Shown one piece after another: positions 9,441 through 22,493 of a stretch of DNA of 64,000 bases. This DNA comes from Spizellomyces punctatus DAOM BR117 (lineage: Eukaryota; Chytridiomycota; Chytridiomycetes; Spizellomycetales; Spizellomycetaceae): NCBI RefSeq assembly GCF_000182565.1, contig NW_015971539.1, forward strand, positions 505,392 through 569,391, given 5' to 3'. The notes beneath the pieces were generated by a model. That model did no database searches and was not told where the DNA came from. It saw only the letters and a program-made list of their open reading frames with translations. Position 1 is the stretch's first letter, and every line of letters begins with the position of its first letter. The position numbers and the translations under genes are program-made.

Positions 9441-12400
9441 CTATTTTCGCTGCGAGCTTCTTCGTAGCTCGTCCAATTCAGCCACCAGATCAGTTACCTG
9501 CTGTTTGAAGAGCTCTTTCATATCAAGGATATCCGCTTGCAATTCTTCGACGCGTTCCGTCTTCTCGCCCAGCAACTCCAGCGCAGCTAGATATCTACAT
9601 CAAGGGATGAGCAACAAAGGACAAGCTCACCATAACCATCTGCTCCATTATGTACCTTGTATTAAGATCCTCCTTCTCTTTTGCAAGAGCACGAAGTTCC
9701 GCGCAAAGTTTGGTCCTGATATAGAATCTAAGCAAACGATCGCATACATTTAGGATAGCCACTAACAGACATACATTTCTTCGTGCTCTGCCGTCAATCT
9801 GACCAGCTCCTCGGCTAGCTCATCTGAGGGGGCAAATGTATGTAAGGTCAGGTTTTAAGGTCATTTACTTGAAGTCCTACTCACTTCGCCCCTCCTCCGC
9901 CAAATGCAATTGTAACTGTAAAGAACCGAGTTGCCCTTCATAATGTTTGACACTGGCATGGAGGCGATCTATAACCGCAGCTGTATTCATGGAGGCTCCG
10001 AGTGATGTGTCACTGGTGCGGAACTGTTTTGCGTACATGGCCAGAAGTGATCAGCTCCACGCTAGAGGAAGGACCTTCACAAACGAAACGTACCTCCCCT
10101 CCAATGAACGATGCAGAATTCTGCCTGGGGGTAGATATGCCCGTCTGGGATTGTGGTGGTGGTATCTCTACTCGTAAAGAAGGTCTCTCGTCCTTGATAT
10201 TCTCCACCTGCTTTTGTTCTAATCGATAGCGCTCTTCCCATTTTAGTCGCTCCTCCTCCAACCGCTTTCGGAAATTCTCCTAAACGCGATCGTTACACAG
10301 TGTGATTTTATACAGACACGAGCGTGTACTGACCTCCAATTTGGTCGCATCCTGCAAAGATTGCGCATATTTTGCATCTAGCTGGGTACATTTCGTCTCC
10401 AGCGACGAAATCTGTGGCTGCAGCTCGCTGATACGCTTTTCCTTCGCCTAAGCAGAGGATTAGCAAGGGTGGTATTTAAGAGCATTACCTTACCGCGTTA
10501 TTGATGGTCACGCACACCTACCTCAAGCTGCCTAGACAGTCGTGCCGTTTCCTCTATTCCAGATCTCACTTGGCCCTCGAGTTCCTGTATTCTCAAGAGC
10601 TGAAACAAGCGCTGATGACTAACGAGTATGCAACATCAATGATGAAGCTGTGAATTACCAGCTTGTCGATCCGACTTTGGAAATTGTTTTCCTTCGATGT
10701 AGCTGTGTCCCGTTGCTGCTCGGCTTCGTGAATTCGCATAGTAAGGCTATTCAGGTCCAGAATTTCAGCTGGAATTTCAGCTGTGCGCAAATGGCAGCAT
10801 GGGTTCAAAACATGACTTACCTTCGCTCCAGTTGTTCCCATTTCCGAAGAGCAGAATTATGTTGTGATTGTAGTGCATCAATTTGTCGTAGTAGGGGTAG
10901 CGTGGCATCCTGGCCGGACGCATAGAACTCATTATTTCGAGCCTCTGCCGCTTGAAGTTTTTGCTGAAGGATGTCAATATCCCGTCGTAACATATCTGGA
11001 AGACGCTGTTAGCATGTCCGGCGTCTTCACTAGGGAAAGCTTCGAAGCATACCTTCTTTCCATCCCGCATCTTCCTCTCTCTGAGCTAATGTCATCCTTA
11101 GATCATGGACCTGTGGGGCGGAAAGCGGTGTCAGTATGAGAAGACGACGACACTGTTTCCACTGGTCTCACATCTTTTGTCAGTGACTGCTGAAGCACTT
11201 CCGCATCCCGCTTGACAGTTTCAAGTTCGCTACGAAGATCATTGTTGAGACGGACCTAACAAGAATTTGCTTAGTTAGACTCTTTTTGACATCAAAGCAA
11301 GTTATAACCCACCTGTATATCCAGGGCCTGAGATTCAACAGCAGACGTTGCTTCCCGATGAGCCTTTTGGGCCTCGTCAAACTCTGACTTCACCCGGTCC
11401 AGAGCCGATTGCACCTCAGTCTGCTGTTCCCGAGCGGTCGCGAGCTCCGTTTGGAGGCGCGTGATTTCTTTTGTCTGTCGCTCGTTCACCTCCTTAAGGG
11501 AACGTATCATTTCTGTACAGGTTCCATGAGCTGATATTAGCAGTTGAGTAACGAGCTGGTCATACCGGTCTGCTTCTTTTCATTATCGGCCTGTTCCGCC
11601 AATTTACTCTTCAAGCCGGTAACTTCCAGATTCGTCTGACCTAACTTGGTGGTGACATCTTTCATCTGCTTTTCAATGTCAATCTTTTCCGTGCGCAGTC
11701 GCTTGATTGTAGTGTTGGCCTTGAGCTCTGCTTTCGATAATTTCTCACCTAGGAGGATCGTGATGAATCTCTCTGCCAGAGTTGCCCAGCCTCACACACC
11801 CTTACGGTTGCATACCTTCCGCCATCAGTTGAGTAATCATTTCCTCCTTTTGTTGCAGCTTTAAGAGCGCTTCGTTCACCGATGTCTGAGACGTAGCGCT
11901 TTGCTGTCGCTCAAGAGAATTAAGCCTCTCTGTGAGATCTCTGATTTTATCATCTGCCGCAGTTGCCTCCACATTGCGCTGAGCTTCGGACTGTTCCAGT
12001 TGGGTTTTCAAGCTTGTGAGTGTGTCAGTTAAAGTTGCGTTCTCCTGCATTGTTTTCATCAGTTGTTGCTCGCGCTGTTCGATAATCGCCCTCAGCCTCG
12101 CTAGCTCTTTACTATCATCGGCGGAAGATGGTAAATCGGTTCGATTTGATTTGGGGGAAGCAGCGCCAGGTGCGTGGTCCTCTGTCTCATCAGACGGTGA
12201 AAGAGGTTCCGATAAAGTGCTCGTAAGGTCAATGGGAGGAATTACTGATGCAACATCCTCAATTACTGAAGCTGAACAAGTATTTCGGTAAGAGGAGTAC
12301 AGCCGAAAATGGATCTGTCCTACGTACCAGGCCCTATCGTCTCAGTTTGCAGATCGGTATCCTTATGTATTGCCGACTCTTGTATTCGAGGGACAATATT

Positions 12401-13139
12401 CTCGCTACTTGACGCTAGCTCCTCTGCTACCATGCCTTTCCCCTCAGCTGGGTCAGATAGTGGCCCATCCGTCTTATGGCTCGTTGCTACGGTTTCCTTT
12501 TCCATAATCAACTTCTGATCTTCCGGTGTTTCTAGTGCGTCATTCATTGTCGAATCGTTATCCACAACTCCCTCGGTACTTTTATCCGGGTCTTCCCCGA
12601 AAGCGATCGTGGTGGGTATCTCACTTTCCATTTGTTGTGCATTTTCGTCCACAGTAAGGGAAGGCGTCTCCGTGCCTTCTTTCTCCGCTTTGTTCAGGGC
12701 CTCTGCAATCTCAGAACTATCTAGTGGAGCCGAGCGCTGTGCATTGGGGGGTAGCTCTGATGTGGTCGAATGCACAGACGTCTGAGGGGAGGTCTCCGAA
12801 GGATGTCGCGAGGAGCGCGGCGTTGAGTCCGCGTTTACTGCTTGTAACCCTGTCGTTAAGGAAGCGGAAAGATCTCTGAGAGCTCGGAACCCTGTAGAAG
12901 ATCTAGGAGAGACTCTTGAGGCATCTGCCAAGACAGATGGGCGTCATCTATAAGTTCATTCAGAGAACCAAAACGCTCGGGCACGAACCTGCTTCATGCT
13001 GTTGTCGAGTGTTGGCATTCTGGTTGGGACCCTGTGGAATGTCGAGGACTTGATCAATCTTACTCTCAACATGTGATACTGCCTGCTTGAAAAGAGCAGC
13101 TGCGTTCTCCGCAGACGTCAAACTGGAAAGCCAGCTCAT
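9441..13139 (-). CDS. TMF1: TMF1/Sgm1-type golgin (TATA element modulatory factor homologue)
   Basis: A long minus-strand gene with many introns encoding a coiled-coil Golgi tether. The start at 13139 gives MSWLSSLTSAENAAALFKQA followed by ESKIDQVLDI, the conserved N-terminal TMF motif; an ATG further up at 13175 would add 12 basic residues and is less likely. Next comes a low-complexity Ser/Thr/Glu-rich segment (about 12320-12930), then heptad-type coiled coils over most exons. The last two exons carry the conserved TMF C-terminal region (DELAEELVRLTAEHEEM; TKLCAELRALAKEKEDL; YLAALELLGEKTERVEEL; MKELFKQQVTDLV), which in the family binds Rab6. The stop is TAG at 9441-9443. The product likely acts at the Golgi in vesicle capture. 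It diverges from the END3-like gene over a short promoter. Confidence 0.85.
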
Positions 13140-13459
13140 GGTCCGGCGAATGCGGCCTCGTTTTGCTGTTAGCAAGCGCCAGCGAGTCGCAAACGCGGTG
13201 GTGGCACAGCAACCCGATCAAATCACGTGGATGGTGGGACCTCCTGTGCCCAGCAAGACCGGTTGTTTTGAGCATCCTGCTTCGCTCGGTGCATTACTTT
13301 TTACACATCGACATGAGTCAGGTAGTAGCGTCCTCCCGTGTTGAGTGCGATGAGATGAAAAGAGCCTAAAATGATAACTGTAACCAGGATTTCGACTGGT
13401 ATATAAGCCCGGCGGATCGGTTCGCGGCAGGTTCGTTATTCACAGCACGGTCCACCAGC
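13140..13459. promoter_or_regulatory. Divergent promoter between TMF1-like and END3-like genes
   Basis: A 320-base gap between two divergent starts. It contains tatataagc near 13399-13407, about 55 bases before the first ATG of the plus-strand gene, and a cacgtg E-box-like hexamer near 13223. Which gene each element serves is inference. Confidence 0.4.
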
Positions 13460-14316
13460 ATGACGTATAATTTATTTATGTTCATTTCTCGCCCACAGAG
13501 ACACAATTTGCGAAGTATAGTGGAGATGAGGACGAAGTGGCTCGTATGTTAGCCTTGTTCTCTCACGAACGCACACATAATCTTACCCAATGGCACAGTT
13601 AACCAGCTGGAGCCGCTGTTTCAGCTCTCAAGACTTAGTGTAGAAGAGTTCTCGCAAATATGGTAAGCTGATAATCTTTTCGATAGGCGTGTAATTACTG
13701 ACATAGGCTCCGATTTTACAGGCAATTAATAGATATCAGAATGGCTCAGAAAATAAATAAAGAACAGTTCGTATATTTCGCTCATGTTTTGAACACACGA
13801 CGCAAGGGCAAGCCTCTACCAATCGGCATTCCGCTGGACATGAAGGAAGCCTTCCTGAAAGAGGTAACTCCATTGTGGTGTGTGCTTATCCAACATAGCT
13901 GACACTTTTCGCAGCCCAAGGAATCAAGCCGCCCGTACGTCCGAAACACTACGGACAACATTAGAGATCTGGGAGTTAATAGAAATAAGAGCGCAAAAGA
14001 GCTCGAAGAGGAGCTTGAGCAAGTGGAGGCTGATATCCGATCTGCGCGGGGAGAAAGTTCTCTAGCGGCGGAACGGCTAGAAGAATTGAAGCAAGCAAAG
14101 GATGAGAGCGTCCATCTTGCAGACTACAAACGACGTCAGTTGGCAGGGTTGCGGGAAGAAGTGTCGCAATTGCGAAGCTCATTGCAAGCTCCGGGGTCGG
14201 CTAGCAGCGGCGGGGGTGGACAGAGGATGGAAGAACTTCTAAGCAAGTTAGCTGCAGAAAAGCAGCTATTGGAAAACAGAAGAGCGGAAGTGCAACGTTC
14301 TCTAAACACATTGTAA
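13460..14316 (+). CDS. END3-like actin/endocytosis adaptor lacking the first EH domain
   Basis: The open exons read QFAKYSGDEDEVA, then LNQLEPLFQLSRLSVEEFSQ, IWQLIDIRMAQKINKEQFVY and FAHVLNTRRKGKPLPIGIPL: the second EH region of fungal END3, including the Ala/Pro-rich run after it. A long coiled coil follows, with the END3-typical DYKRRQL, and ends at TAA 14314-14316. END3 works with PAN1 and SLA1 in actin-driven endocytosis at the plasma membrane. The family usually begins with another EH domain and a spacer; neither is visible upstream, so this is a short form. The 5' end is unresolved: the ATG at 13460 lies at a good place after a TATA box, but no GT-AG intron joins it in frame to exon 2. 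Confidence 0.65.
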
Positions 14317-14433
14317 TTACAATTTCGAAATGGTTGTGGTGTGTAGGTAATGACCGGTGATTGGACTACGACAAAATATGAAGGATCAAACGATCGAAGT
14401 CATGCTCCGAGTGCGTGCTCATCAGAATCCAAA

Positions 14434-16146
14434 CTATATCCTCATTCTATCTCGTTTGCTCAGAAGGTGACACAATTCAATAAGGATCTCAGCCGTTTCT
14501 TCAGGACTAGTGATCCAAACTGTACAGCATGCAGTACGCGTGGAAATATCATTTCCTGTAGAAAGAAACTGATCTCCAACTAGAAAGGGATCAGCAAATG
14601 ATGACGTTAGCACCAAGACAAGTCTGCAATACTAATCCCGGCTGAAGTACCATGAAGGGTTTCGCTTCCTGTTGTGTTTAAAATCTCCTGCAGCATTTGC
14701 ACACCAATAAGTTTGTTTCCAATATCGACCCAGACATCGCTACCGCCATTAAAAGCACAGAACGGTAGGGGACGCTGGCCCTCGCGAATGAGTATTGTAT
14801 GTTGGTAATTGTTAAGGCGCCTCTGGGTAGAGAGGGCAAACTCGTCCTTCACGAATGAAAGATTGAGGTTAAATGGTGGCAATCTTCAAATGAGAAGCTA
14901 CAAACCTACCAGCTGCTCACGCGTCAACGTGATCTGCTTATCTGAAACCACTCCAATGGCACGATCTTTTCTCAAAATCGAGACTTTTCCGTTCAAGCCC
15001 ATCTCATTGACCCGCTCCTCTACTGTTTGTTGTGCAACATCCAACAGATCGCTAATGCGAGCTGCGTTACCAGCCCATTCTCTTACAGATGGGGGCTGAT
15101 AGGTCTCCGGCGCAATATATACAAGGTGGTGGGAGTCGGTGTCATAGCGAAATAAATAGTTGCACTCCCCACCTGGACGTGAAATGTTAATGCCGGTCGA
15201 GAGAGAAAGTAGCTGGCTTCTGAGGATTTACCTAGCACATAAAATCTCCCCAACGCCTCGGATGACAGGCCAGACATTTTAAACCCGTCCAATAAGCCGG
15301 AAAGTCGCTTCTGATACCTCGCGGCATTTCCGGGATATCCTGCTGCGGTCACGATTGCCACATACAGATCATTACGTAGTAGCTCAATGATTAGCTGAAC
15401 AAGCTGTGAGTCTTTGGCAAAATCCTCTCCGTCCGCGTATAAAGTCATATCACCGTCACTATTGGAATTGAAATCATCAGCTTGATCAAACAACGCTCGG
15501 ACAATAAAACAGGCGGGAGTATGCTTACAATGTTATCAACTTCACGGTAGAAGCAATCGCTGTGACCTATTTACACCATTGGCACATTATTAATTCACAT
15601 AATCTGGGGCACAACTATGGCTTCCTAACCTGAGCATCATTCAAGATAGCGCGGACATCATTGAAGCTAGGGGGGACGAACCGTCTGGCGGCCATCGATC
15701 GCTTGGCATCTTGCTTTATAAAACTTTCCTTCAAAGGTAGCGGGGTAAAGAATCGTCCAATGGAGGGGACCAGTGTCGACAGGCGAGAAAGTTCTGCAAG
15801 TTCTAACCAGGGAAACTGTTTGGCGGACGTTGACAAGGCCGAGCAGTCAAGTGCTCAAGGACAACCTACTGTTGTCTTGATGTCGAATATGATCCAAAAT
15901 TAATTCTTCCACACAAAATAGAATCTCAGAATATCTTTCAACGTTCTTGTCGCCTTCTGGTCCTCCGTCACAATCATCTTTCCGTGCCGAATTGGTGAAA
16001 TTGCTATCTTCCGGAAGAGCGCCGGTTGCTGACTGGGGTCGCGTGTGCAAGACAAAGGGCGTCAGCAGTAGGGATTTGATAAATTCAATGAATGCGTCTC
16101 GTTTATGCGCCCTAGTATGGTAGTTGATACTGTAGAGGGAAGTCAT
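14434..16146 (-). CDS. ISN1: IMP-specific 5'-nucleotidase 1
   Basis: Removes phosphate from IMP to give inosine; a fungal enzyme of purine salvage, cytosolic. The first exon begins MTSLYSINYHTRAHKRDAF followed by IEFIKSLLLTPFVLHT, the signature N terminus of ISN1. Later exons give FPWLELAELSRLSTLVPSIG, then FVPPSFNDVRAIL, the phosphatase block MTLYADGEDF preceded by SDGD, VTAAGYPGNAARYQKRLSGL, the CNYLFRYD region, and the C-terminal HVGDQFLSTGND with RTACCTVWI. The DGD-type acidic motif and GDQF are typical of the HAD-like fold. The stop is at 14434-14436. It is divergent with HAT1 (177 bases between start codons). Confidence 0.9.
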
Positions 16147-16323
16147 TGCACACTATTTGGAAGGAAGGTAAGGCTGATAAGCCCGATCATGGTCCCTCGA
16201 AGCTTCATGCATGATGAGGTGACTGTGCCACAGCAATACTGGACGCTTACGATCGGACATTTGACAATTCCTAGAGCACTAATTAGATCTGCACGATTTC
16301 TGGGTATCGCACAGAGCCACGAA
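16147..16323. promoter_or_regulatory. Short divergent promoter between ISN1 and HAT1
   Basis: Only 177 bases separate the two start codons, so both promoters must lie here or inside the genes. No TATA box is obvious. Confidence 0.5.
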
Positions 16324-18225
16324 ATGGACCAAGAAACCGAAAGGATACCGAAGCGTCGAAAATTGGGTAAGTCAGTAAGTGCTGAAGCTTTTTGAACCTG
16401 TGAGTTTAACTCATTTGACGCTTCGAGCAGACCGCGACGAGCCTCAACCCAACAGTGAGCCGAGCACACTGGATGACTGGGCGGTGTCGTCTAATGATGC
16501 CCTCTGCCTGCGACTAGGTACTGCAGTGTCTTTCACATTGATATTCAGTATTTCAAGCTGAGCCAGTTTGCCTTAGTTCGACCTGAAGATATGGACAGTG
16601 AAATCGACATCTTCCACCCGCTATTCACATATCCTGTATTTGGGATGGAGGAGACAATAAATGGTTATCAAAATTTGAAGATCAAAGTAAGTATCTTCCT
16701 ATATTGTATGACCGTAATGAGCGCATGTAGTTGCTTACCAATTGGACAAGTAGTTGTACTATGCAGCCGGATCTCTTGCGACATATGTCGGGATTTCGTA
16801 CGACAACCGTCGCGAGTCCAATGGCTCGCAACAGCCCGATGATATAATGGCGCTACTGTCGGAAAAACTGCCACCAGGTAGGCATTCGTCTTCTCTCCCT
16901 CGGGTTTGCCTTCTTTTGCTAACGACAAACGTGGAGGCTTCGCTGTGGATTATGATGAGTTCATGCAGACAGTACAGGAGGACGAAAAAACATTCGTTCC
17001 GTTCGGTACGAAAATCCATGAGTTTGACTCGGACGGAGATGTATCGTATGAAGTCTACAAGGTCGGTCGAGTTCAATGCCGTCAACTATGATTCTGGGGG
17101 TGGTTCTAATATGTCTGTCAATTGCGTAGTGCAATTTCAAAACCCCTGGCTTCAAGGAGTATCATCGAAGACTGCAAGTGTTTCTGCTCTGGTTTATTGA
17201 AGGTGCATCATTTCTCGAGGAGAACGATGAGCGATGGGAGATGGTCCTACTGTAAGGATTTCGGCTATAGTGGCTGAAGATATGTCAGTCTGACGGGCAC
17301 CGTACGGACAGGTTCGAACGGCAGAAGAAGGATGAAAAGAACATTTACTCCATCGTCGGATACGCTACATACTATCCCTTTTTCCATTATCCTGACCGGA
17401 AAAGAATGAGAATAAGGTGGGAGGAACCCCCAACAGCCCAATGGGAGCTCCGAATAGCTACTCATGGATTTTTCTTCCCTGCGATTAGTCAATTTATCAT
17501 ATTACCACCATATCAAGCACGAGGGCTCGGAGGTCAGTGCAGTCACAGTCAGCATCGGCTGGTCATCGACAACTTTTAACATATTTTGACCGCTTCTTGA
17601 AACAGAAAGGCTATATAAGGTCTTATATAACGACTTCTTTCAGCGCAGTGACGTTGCGGAAATGACCGGTGAGCACAGTAAACATCCTGTAAGATCTTTC
17701 GTGATGCTGATCGTATTATATGGTCCAAACCAGTGGAGGATCCCAATGAGGCGTTCCAAGATCTCCGAGACAAATGTGATCTTAGCTGGCTAATTGAGCA
17801 GGATGCGTTTGCGGGCTTACAACCTCCAGTGCCTGGGCCAACGGTGAAGGAGTTGGCGACGCGCTTTAAGCTAAGCAAGGTAGCTCTGTTTTTCAACTAT
17901 TCCCGTTAACCACGACACTGACTGAACTGGTCGTTCGGTTTGCCAGCGGCAGCTTGAGCGATGTATGGAAATGGCATTGCTACGGAATCTCAAACTAAAA
18001 GATAAGAAAGCGTACCAGGCTTATCGAATGCAAGTGAAGCGGCGAATATTTCGGCAAAACGAGGTGAGATATCTTCGCGTATACGTATTTTTGGTCCTCG
18101 AGTTAATACATGCACGGTAGGAGGCTTTGATGGGACTCGAAAAAGAGCTGCGGTTAGAGAAATTGGACGAAACATACGTCGCTGTGGAGGAAGATCACCG
18201 TAGAATACTCGAGAGGCTTAAGTGA
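16324..18225 (+). CDS. HAT1: Histone acetyltransferase type B catalytic subunit
   Basis: Acetylates newly made histone H4 (mainly K5 and K12 in known homologues) before chromatin assembly. The start gives MDQETERIPKRRKL, a nuclear-signal-like basic run. Later exons carry the HAT1 N-domain (YPVFGMEETINGYQNLKIKL, LYYAAGSLATYVGISYD, DDIMALLSEKLPP), then the GNAT core: ERWEMVLLFER, IYSIVGYATYYPFFHYPDR, the acetyl-CoA loop QFIILPPYQARGLG, and LYKVLYNDFF. The conserved VEDPNEAFQDLRDKCDL follows, then the helical tail ending LERLK and TGA at 18223-18225. At least ten short introns. All expected blocks are present and in order, so the gene looks intact. Confidence 0.92.
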
Positions 18226-19484
18226 TACATATAAAAGGATGCGTGGTCGTGGGTTCCTTTCCTCGGATGGACATGCCAAGCCTTTGGCAAAAGAATTGAT
18301 GCTTGATTTGAATGCATATCCATGCAGCCCTTAACAGCTCCATATATGATTTCAGAGACATGTGCCGAATGAAGGGTATCCCAATATTAATAAATTACCG
18401 CCCGACGAGGACCTTTGTCGGAGCCCCATCACATCTAAACTTTACATTGTTCTTTCCCGGCGGAGAACCTCTGCCGTGTGTATTCGGACGGCCTTTCGTT
18501 GATCCCATTGTGCCATAGCCGTAACACTCTCGTGACCTGTTTTATACACTGCGGGTCGTGTGAGGCCGCGAGAAAAGTCATTATCGCCTACGATCTACTT
18601 ACATTCTTTCTCCGTTTCATCTAATGAATATATGAACTCAGATCGGTCCGTTCGTAATCGTGATGTCTGGGTATAATCCATAATAAGAGGTAATCGTGCT
18701 ATAAAAGCCTAAACATAGAGGCGAAATGCCAGATATTAACATCAGCAGATGGGTAATTTTCTTAATTCACCAAAGCTCACGTCCGCGAGGATATCGGGTA
18801 GCATCGCGTCCACCACCCTAACAATATCCCGTCATAGACGTTAGTCATGGAACGATATGCCACAATGTAAGCACAGAGCATGCTACATACAAGTTGATGA
18901 TCTTAACACCAAAGCGATAGTAGTAGGAGCAGAGGCTACCAAGATTCACAGAGGTAGGAGAGGCATTCAAGTCATTCCGCACGCGATGTCCAAAGCACTT
19001 TGGAAGCTCCAAATCAATATAGTCACTAATACAACGTTAGCCCTGCATTTTCAGTAAGACCAGTGGGCAATACAACGCAAAATCGGAGGTCATGCATACT
19101 TTAGGGCTAAGTGCTCAGCAAGCCAGTAAGGAAGTTCGATACGTGTATTAGCAGCAAGCTAGCAAACAAGAGTATGATAAGTATATGGGTTTAACACCAG
19201 ATACACAGCTCTTCCTCACGTCAACATCCAAGTTTCCTTCCAGGAAGCCATAGCCAGGAACGTCCATACGAAAAAAACTAGGGAGTTTCTGCAGTTGGTC
19301 TGCTTAGCCAAACAAGACAAAGCTGAAGGCACCTAAACCAAAGTGTGATATAACCTGTTGTTCCGCAAGAATTGCATCTAGGTCCCAGTACTCGTCGCCC
19401 ATTTCGGTGATCTAATGCCGGAGCCCACAGAACGACGCATCGTGTCCGAACGTTCCCGTCGTCAGATGAGTCATTCTCGCGATC
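18226..19484. other. 1.26 kb intergenic region with no supported gene
   Basis: Short open frames (for example 18312-18518 and 18857-19057, both plus) lack recognisable motifs, signal peptides or matching flanking exons. The stretch precedes TOM70 and presumably contains its promoter. A decayed mobile element cannot be excluded. Confidence 0.45.
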
Positions 19485-22374
19485 ATGGCAACCAAGTTTG
19501 TCGTTGAGGGTCTGACGAGCTTTCGCACGGCCATTGAATTGGGTCTATCAAATACGATGTCCTCCTCCACAAGTCAAGCCGTTGTCACTCGCGGCGGGTC
19601 GGTGAATTCGGCAGAGAAGGTTGGAACTCCGTCATGGAAGACTATTCTTGCGCTCGCAGTTGCGGGAGTCGCGATTGGTGCGGGGGCCTGGTATGTCCTG
19701 AACGCATCCGGCACCCCAAAGAAGCCCAAGCGTCCTTCCACTGGTGGAAAGAAGAGGACCAAAACTAAGAAGGAGGCGCAAGTTGAGGAGGGAAACGAAG
19801 CAAAGCGGTCGAGTAAGTGGAAAGCACTGAGGATCTGTCACTGCCAGAAATTGACACTGGTGCACATTTAGGCGAGAAGACTCTTCCAGCAGAAAGTAAG
19901 ACGTCCGTTCTCCCCGAATCTGAACCGACGAGTTATCCCGAAAACCTCTTTCCCGCAGACGTAGAGTCGCTATCGCAGGGGGTACGGTGTAACAGCATAT
20001 GAGCAATGTTTGAAAAACGGAGACGGGTAATGCTCATACGTTGCTCACATAGGCACGAGCAGAGCTAGCCAAATCGGCAAAGACCCTTGGCAACAAGTAC
20101 TATGGAGAAAAGAAGTACAAGGAGGCTATTGACCTATATACGCAGGCAATCATTCTTCAACCCGACGCAGTGTTTTACAGCAACCGAGCAGCTTGCTACG
20201 CAAACTTGGTAATCACCATCTCCCGTGTCGCGCGTGGAATGCATACTCATGGCGCCTGATTTAGAATGACTACGATAAAGTTGTTGAGGATTGTACAGAA
20301 GGTAGGATGGCCCGGTGGCGCTCTCTCGAAGTGTGACGAGACAGCTTACACATCTCATCATCAGCGTTGAAATTGGATCCCAACTATATCAAGGCACTCA
20401 ACCGAAGAGCTCAAGCGTACGAGAACGAAGATCGATGGGTGGATGCTCTAAATGGTACGATGAAACGTCCACTTTCACTGGGTGGCGGCAGATACTGACT
20501 CATGGAGTGTAAACCAGACTACACTGTTATGTGCGTTCTTGAGGAATTCAAAAATGACGCAGTTCTTAGCTCTACCGATCGCGTTCTGAAGACATTGGCG
20601 CAAAACAAAGCCAAAGAAGCCATAAAGGTAAGCTTCATGTTGAACCGTTTGAGGTGCGAACGAGTGGTCATATTCTTTGTCCATAGAGCAAATCCCCCAG
20701 GCTCCCGTCGGATACCTTCATCGCTGGTAGGCTTGTCTTGTTCACTGCAAGCTATAACTATCTGACACTCATCGTTTCTTGTTCAGCATACATGGACTCT
20801 TTCAGGCTGAGTACGGAAAAGTCCAGAGTTGGTAATGTTTTTTAATTTAGGAAAACTTATCCTTTTTATCTTGCAGCCAGTAAAGGAACCGGAGCTGTCG
20901 TTTCCCAAGCGGTTATCGAAGAGGGTGATGCGCACTTGCAGCGGGCATTCCAAGCTATAGGCGACCGAAAATGGGACGTGGCTTATGAGGCCAGTACCGC
21001 TAGTGTCGAATCCGGAAAATTGAGCTCCTTCTTTGAACCGCTTGCGTACAACTTACGGGCCACCTTCGCTTTCCTTCGGGGAGACGGTAATACATACCAT
21101 CTTCAGTAACCTGGAAGGGAAATTTAACAGTCTAATTTGTATGATATTCTTCAGTTGAATCTGCCCTGGCGGATCTGGAGAAATCACTGGAACTAGATCC
21201 GAAGAACGTGAATACTATCATCAAGCGTGCGTCGCTTTTCATGGAACGCGCCGAAGTAGAGCAAGCCATCAAAGAATACAATCGAGCTATCGAGATTGAC
21301 CCCAAAGATCCAGATGTGTACTATCACAGGTGAGAGGATACTTCGTGTTGTGTTACTCTGTGCTTGCGACTCACCTACCCACGTTTACCAGGGGTGAGTG
21401 ACTGGTGTCGTGGCTGGTTCCCGTCACATTAGGCTAAGTTGCAGTACAGGTCAGATCCGTGTGTTGACACAAGATAACTACGGAGCAATTGAGGATTATA
21501 AGAAGAGCATTTCGCTCGATGACACCTTCGTATATGCCCATATTCAGCTTGGAGTAGCGCAATATAAGCTGGGAGACATTTCTACCGCGGTTACCACTTT
21601 TGAAAAGGCCGCACGAAAGTTCAAATCTAGTGGGGAGGTGTTTAACTATCATGGAGAGATCCTTTTGGATACGCAAAGATTTGACGAAGGTAACAACCTT
21701 GCTCTTGCGTACTGAGCTGTGTTGAGAGAACTAATTCGGTAACTCTAAAAGCCCTGGCAAACTTCGATAAAGCCATTGAAATGATGCCCAATTCTCCCTT
21801 GCCGTACATAAACAAAGGTACGACTTTGAGGAACGAAGGACATCCGCTGACATGCGCTAATTGCTCGGCGGTTTGCTGCAGCTATACTATACCTTCAATG
21901 GAAACAGGATGCAAGCACTGCAGAGGCAGAATGCCGAAAGGTAGGGGAGCATCAACCCACATTATTGCCAAATTCCGTCACGTGCTAAGGCTTGGCCACT
22001 CTCGGTTTTGTTGTAATCAGGCGATTGGAGTGGATCCACTCTGTGATATGGCGTACGCACAATTGGCACAACTCCTTCTCCACCAGGGCAAATTCGAAGA
22101 ATCGCTCGATGCATATGACAAAGCGGTGAGTGGAAAACATATATTTGGGGTCTATTATGATAATCTAAAACGGGCTTCATCTTAGGCTGATCTCGCGAGG
22201 ACGGAACCGGAGCTTGCGAACGCTATTGCATTGCGTGAGGTATGCTCTGCAAATGGGTATCGCCAATATCCCCTTACTGACTGCTTTCTTTTCGCCATAT
22301 AGGCTGCGGCGGCGCAATTGTACGTAGCAAGGAATTACCCCGCTGTGATGGCAAGACTAAGAGGGGGCATGTAG
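19485..22374 (+). CDS. TOM70: Mitochondrial import receptor TOM70
   Basis: Outer-membrane TPR receptor that takes precursor proteins, especially carriers handed over by Hsp70/Hsp90. Residues 52-72 ([19 protein letters not shown] within it) form the N-terminal membrane anchor, followed by a Lys-rich linker. The first TPR block reads [60 protein letters not shown]; it is the clamp that in homologues binds chaperone EEVD tails. The C-terminal TPR array follows ([95 protein letters not shown]). It ends MARLRGGM and TAG at 22372-22374. The order and anchor are those of fungal TOM70. The gene is convergent with TAM41. Confidence 0.92.
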
Positions 22375-22493
22375 ATTAGAGACTAGCAGATTGGATAGCA
22401 GTGTGGTAATTGGTTGCATTAGTCCTTAGAGTAGGATGGGGTAAGTTGCATGTATTTCCGCATATCACGTTATTGTAAGTTACAATGCCGGCC

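Noticed and set aside
12320-12931. Large minus-strand open frame as a separate gene
   Set aside because: It is the Ser/Thr/Glu-rich exon of the TMF1-like gene; flanking exons join it in frame.
18857-19057. Short plus-strand frame upstream of TOM70
   Set aside because: No signal, motif or neighbouring exon; composition is that of non-coding DNA.
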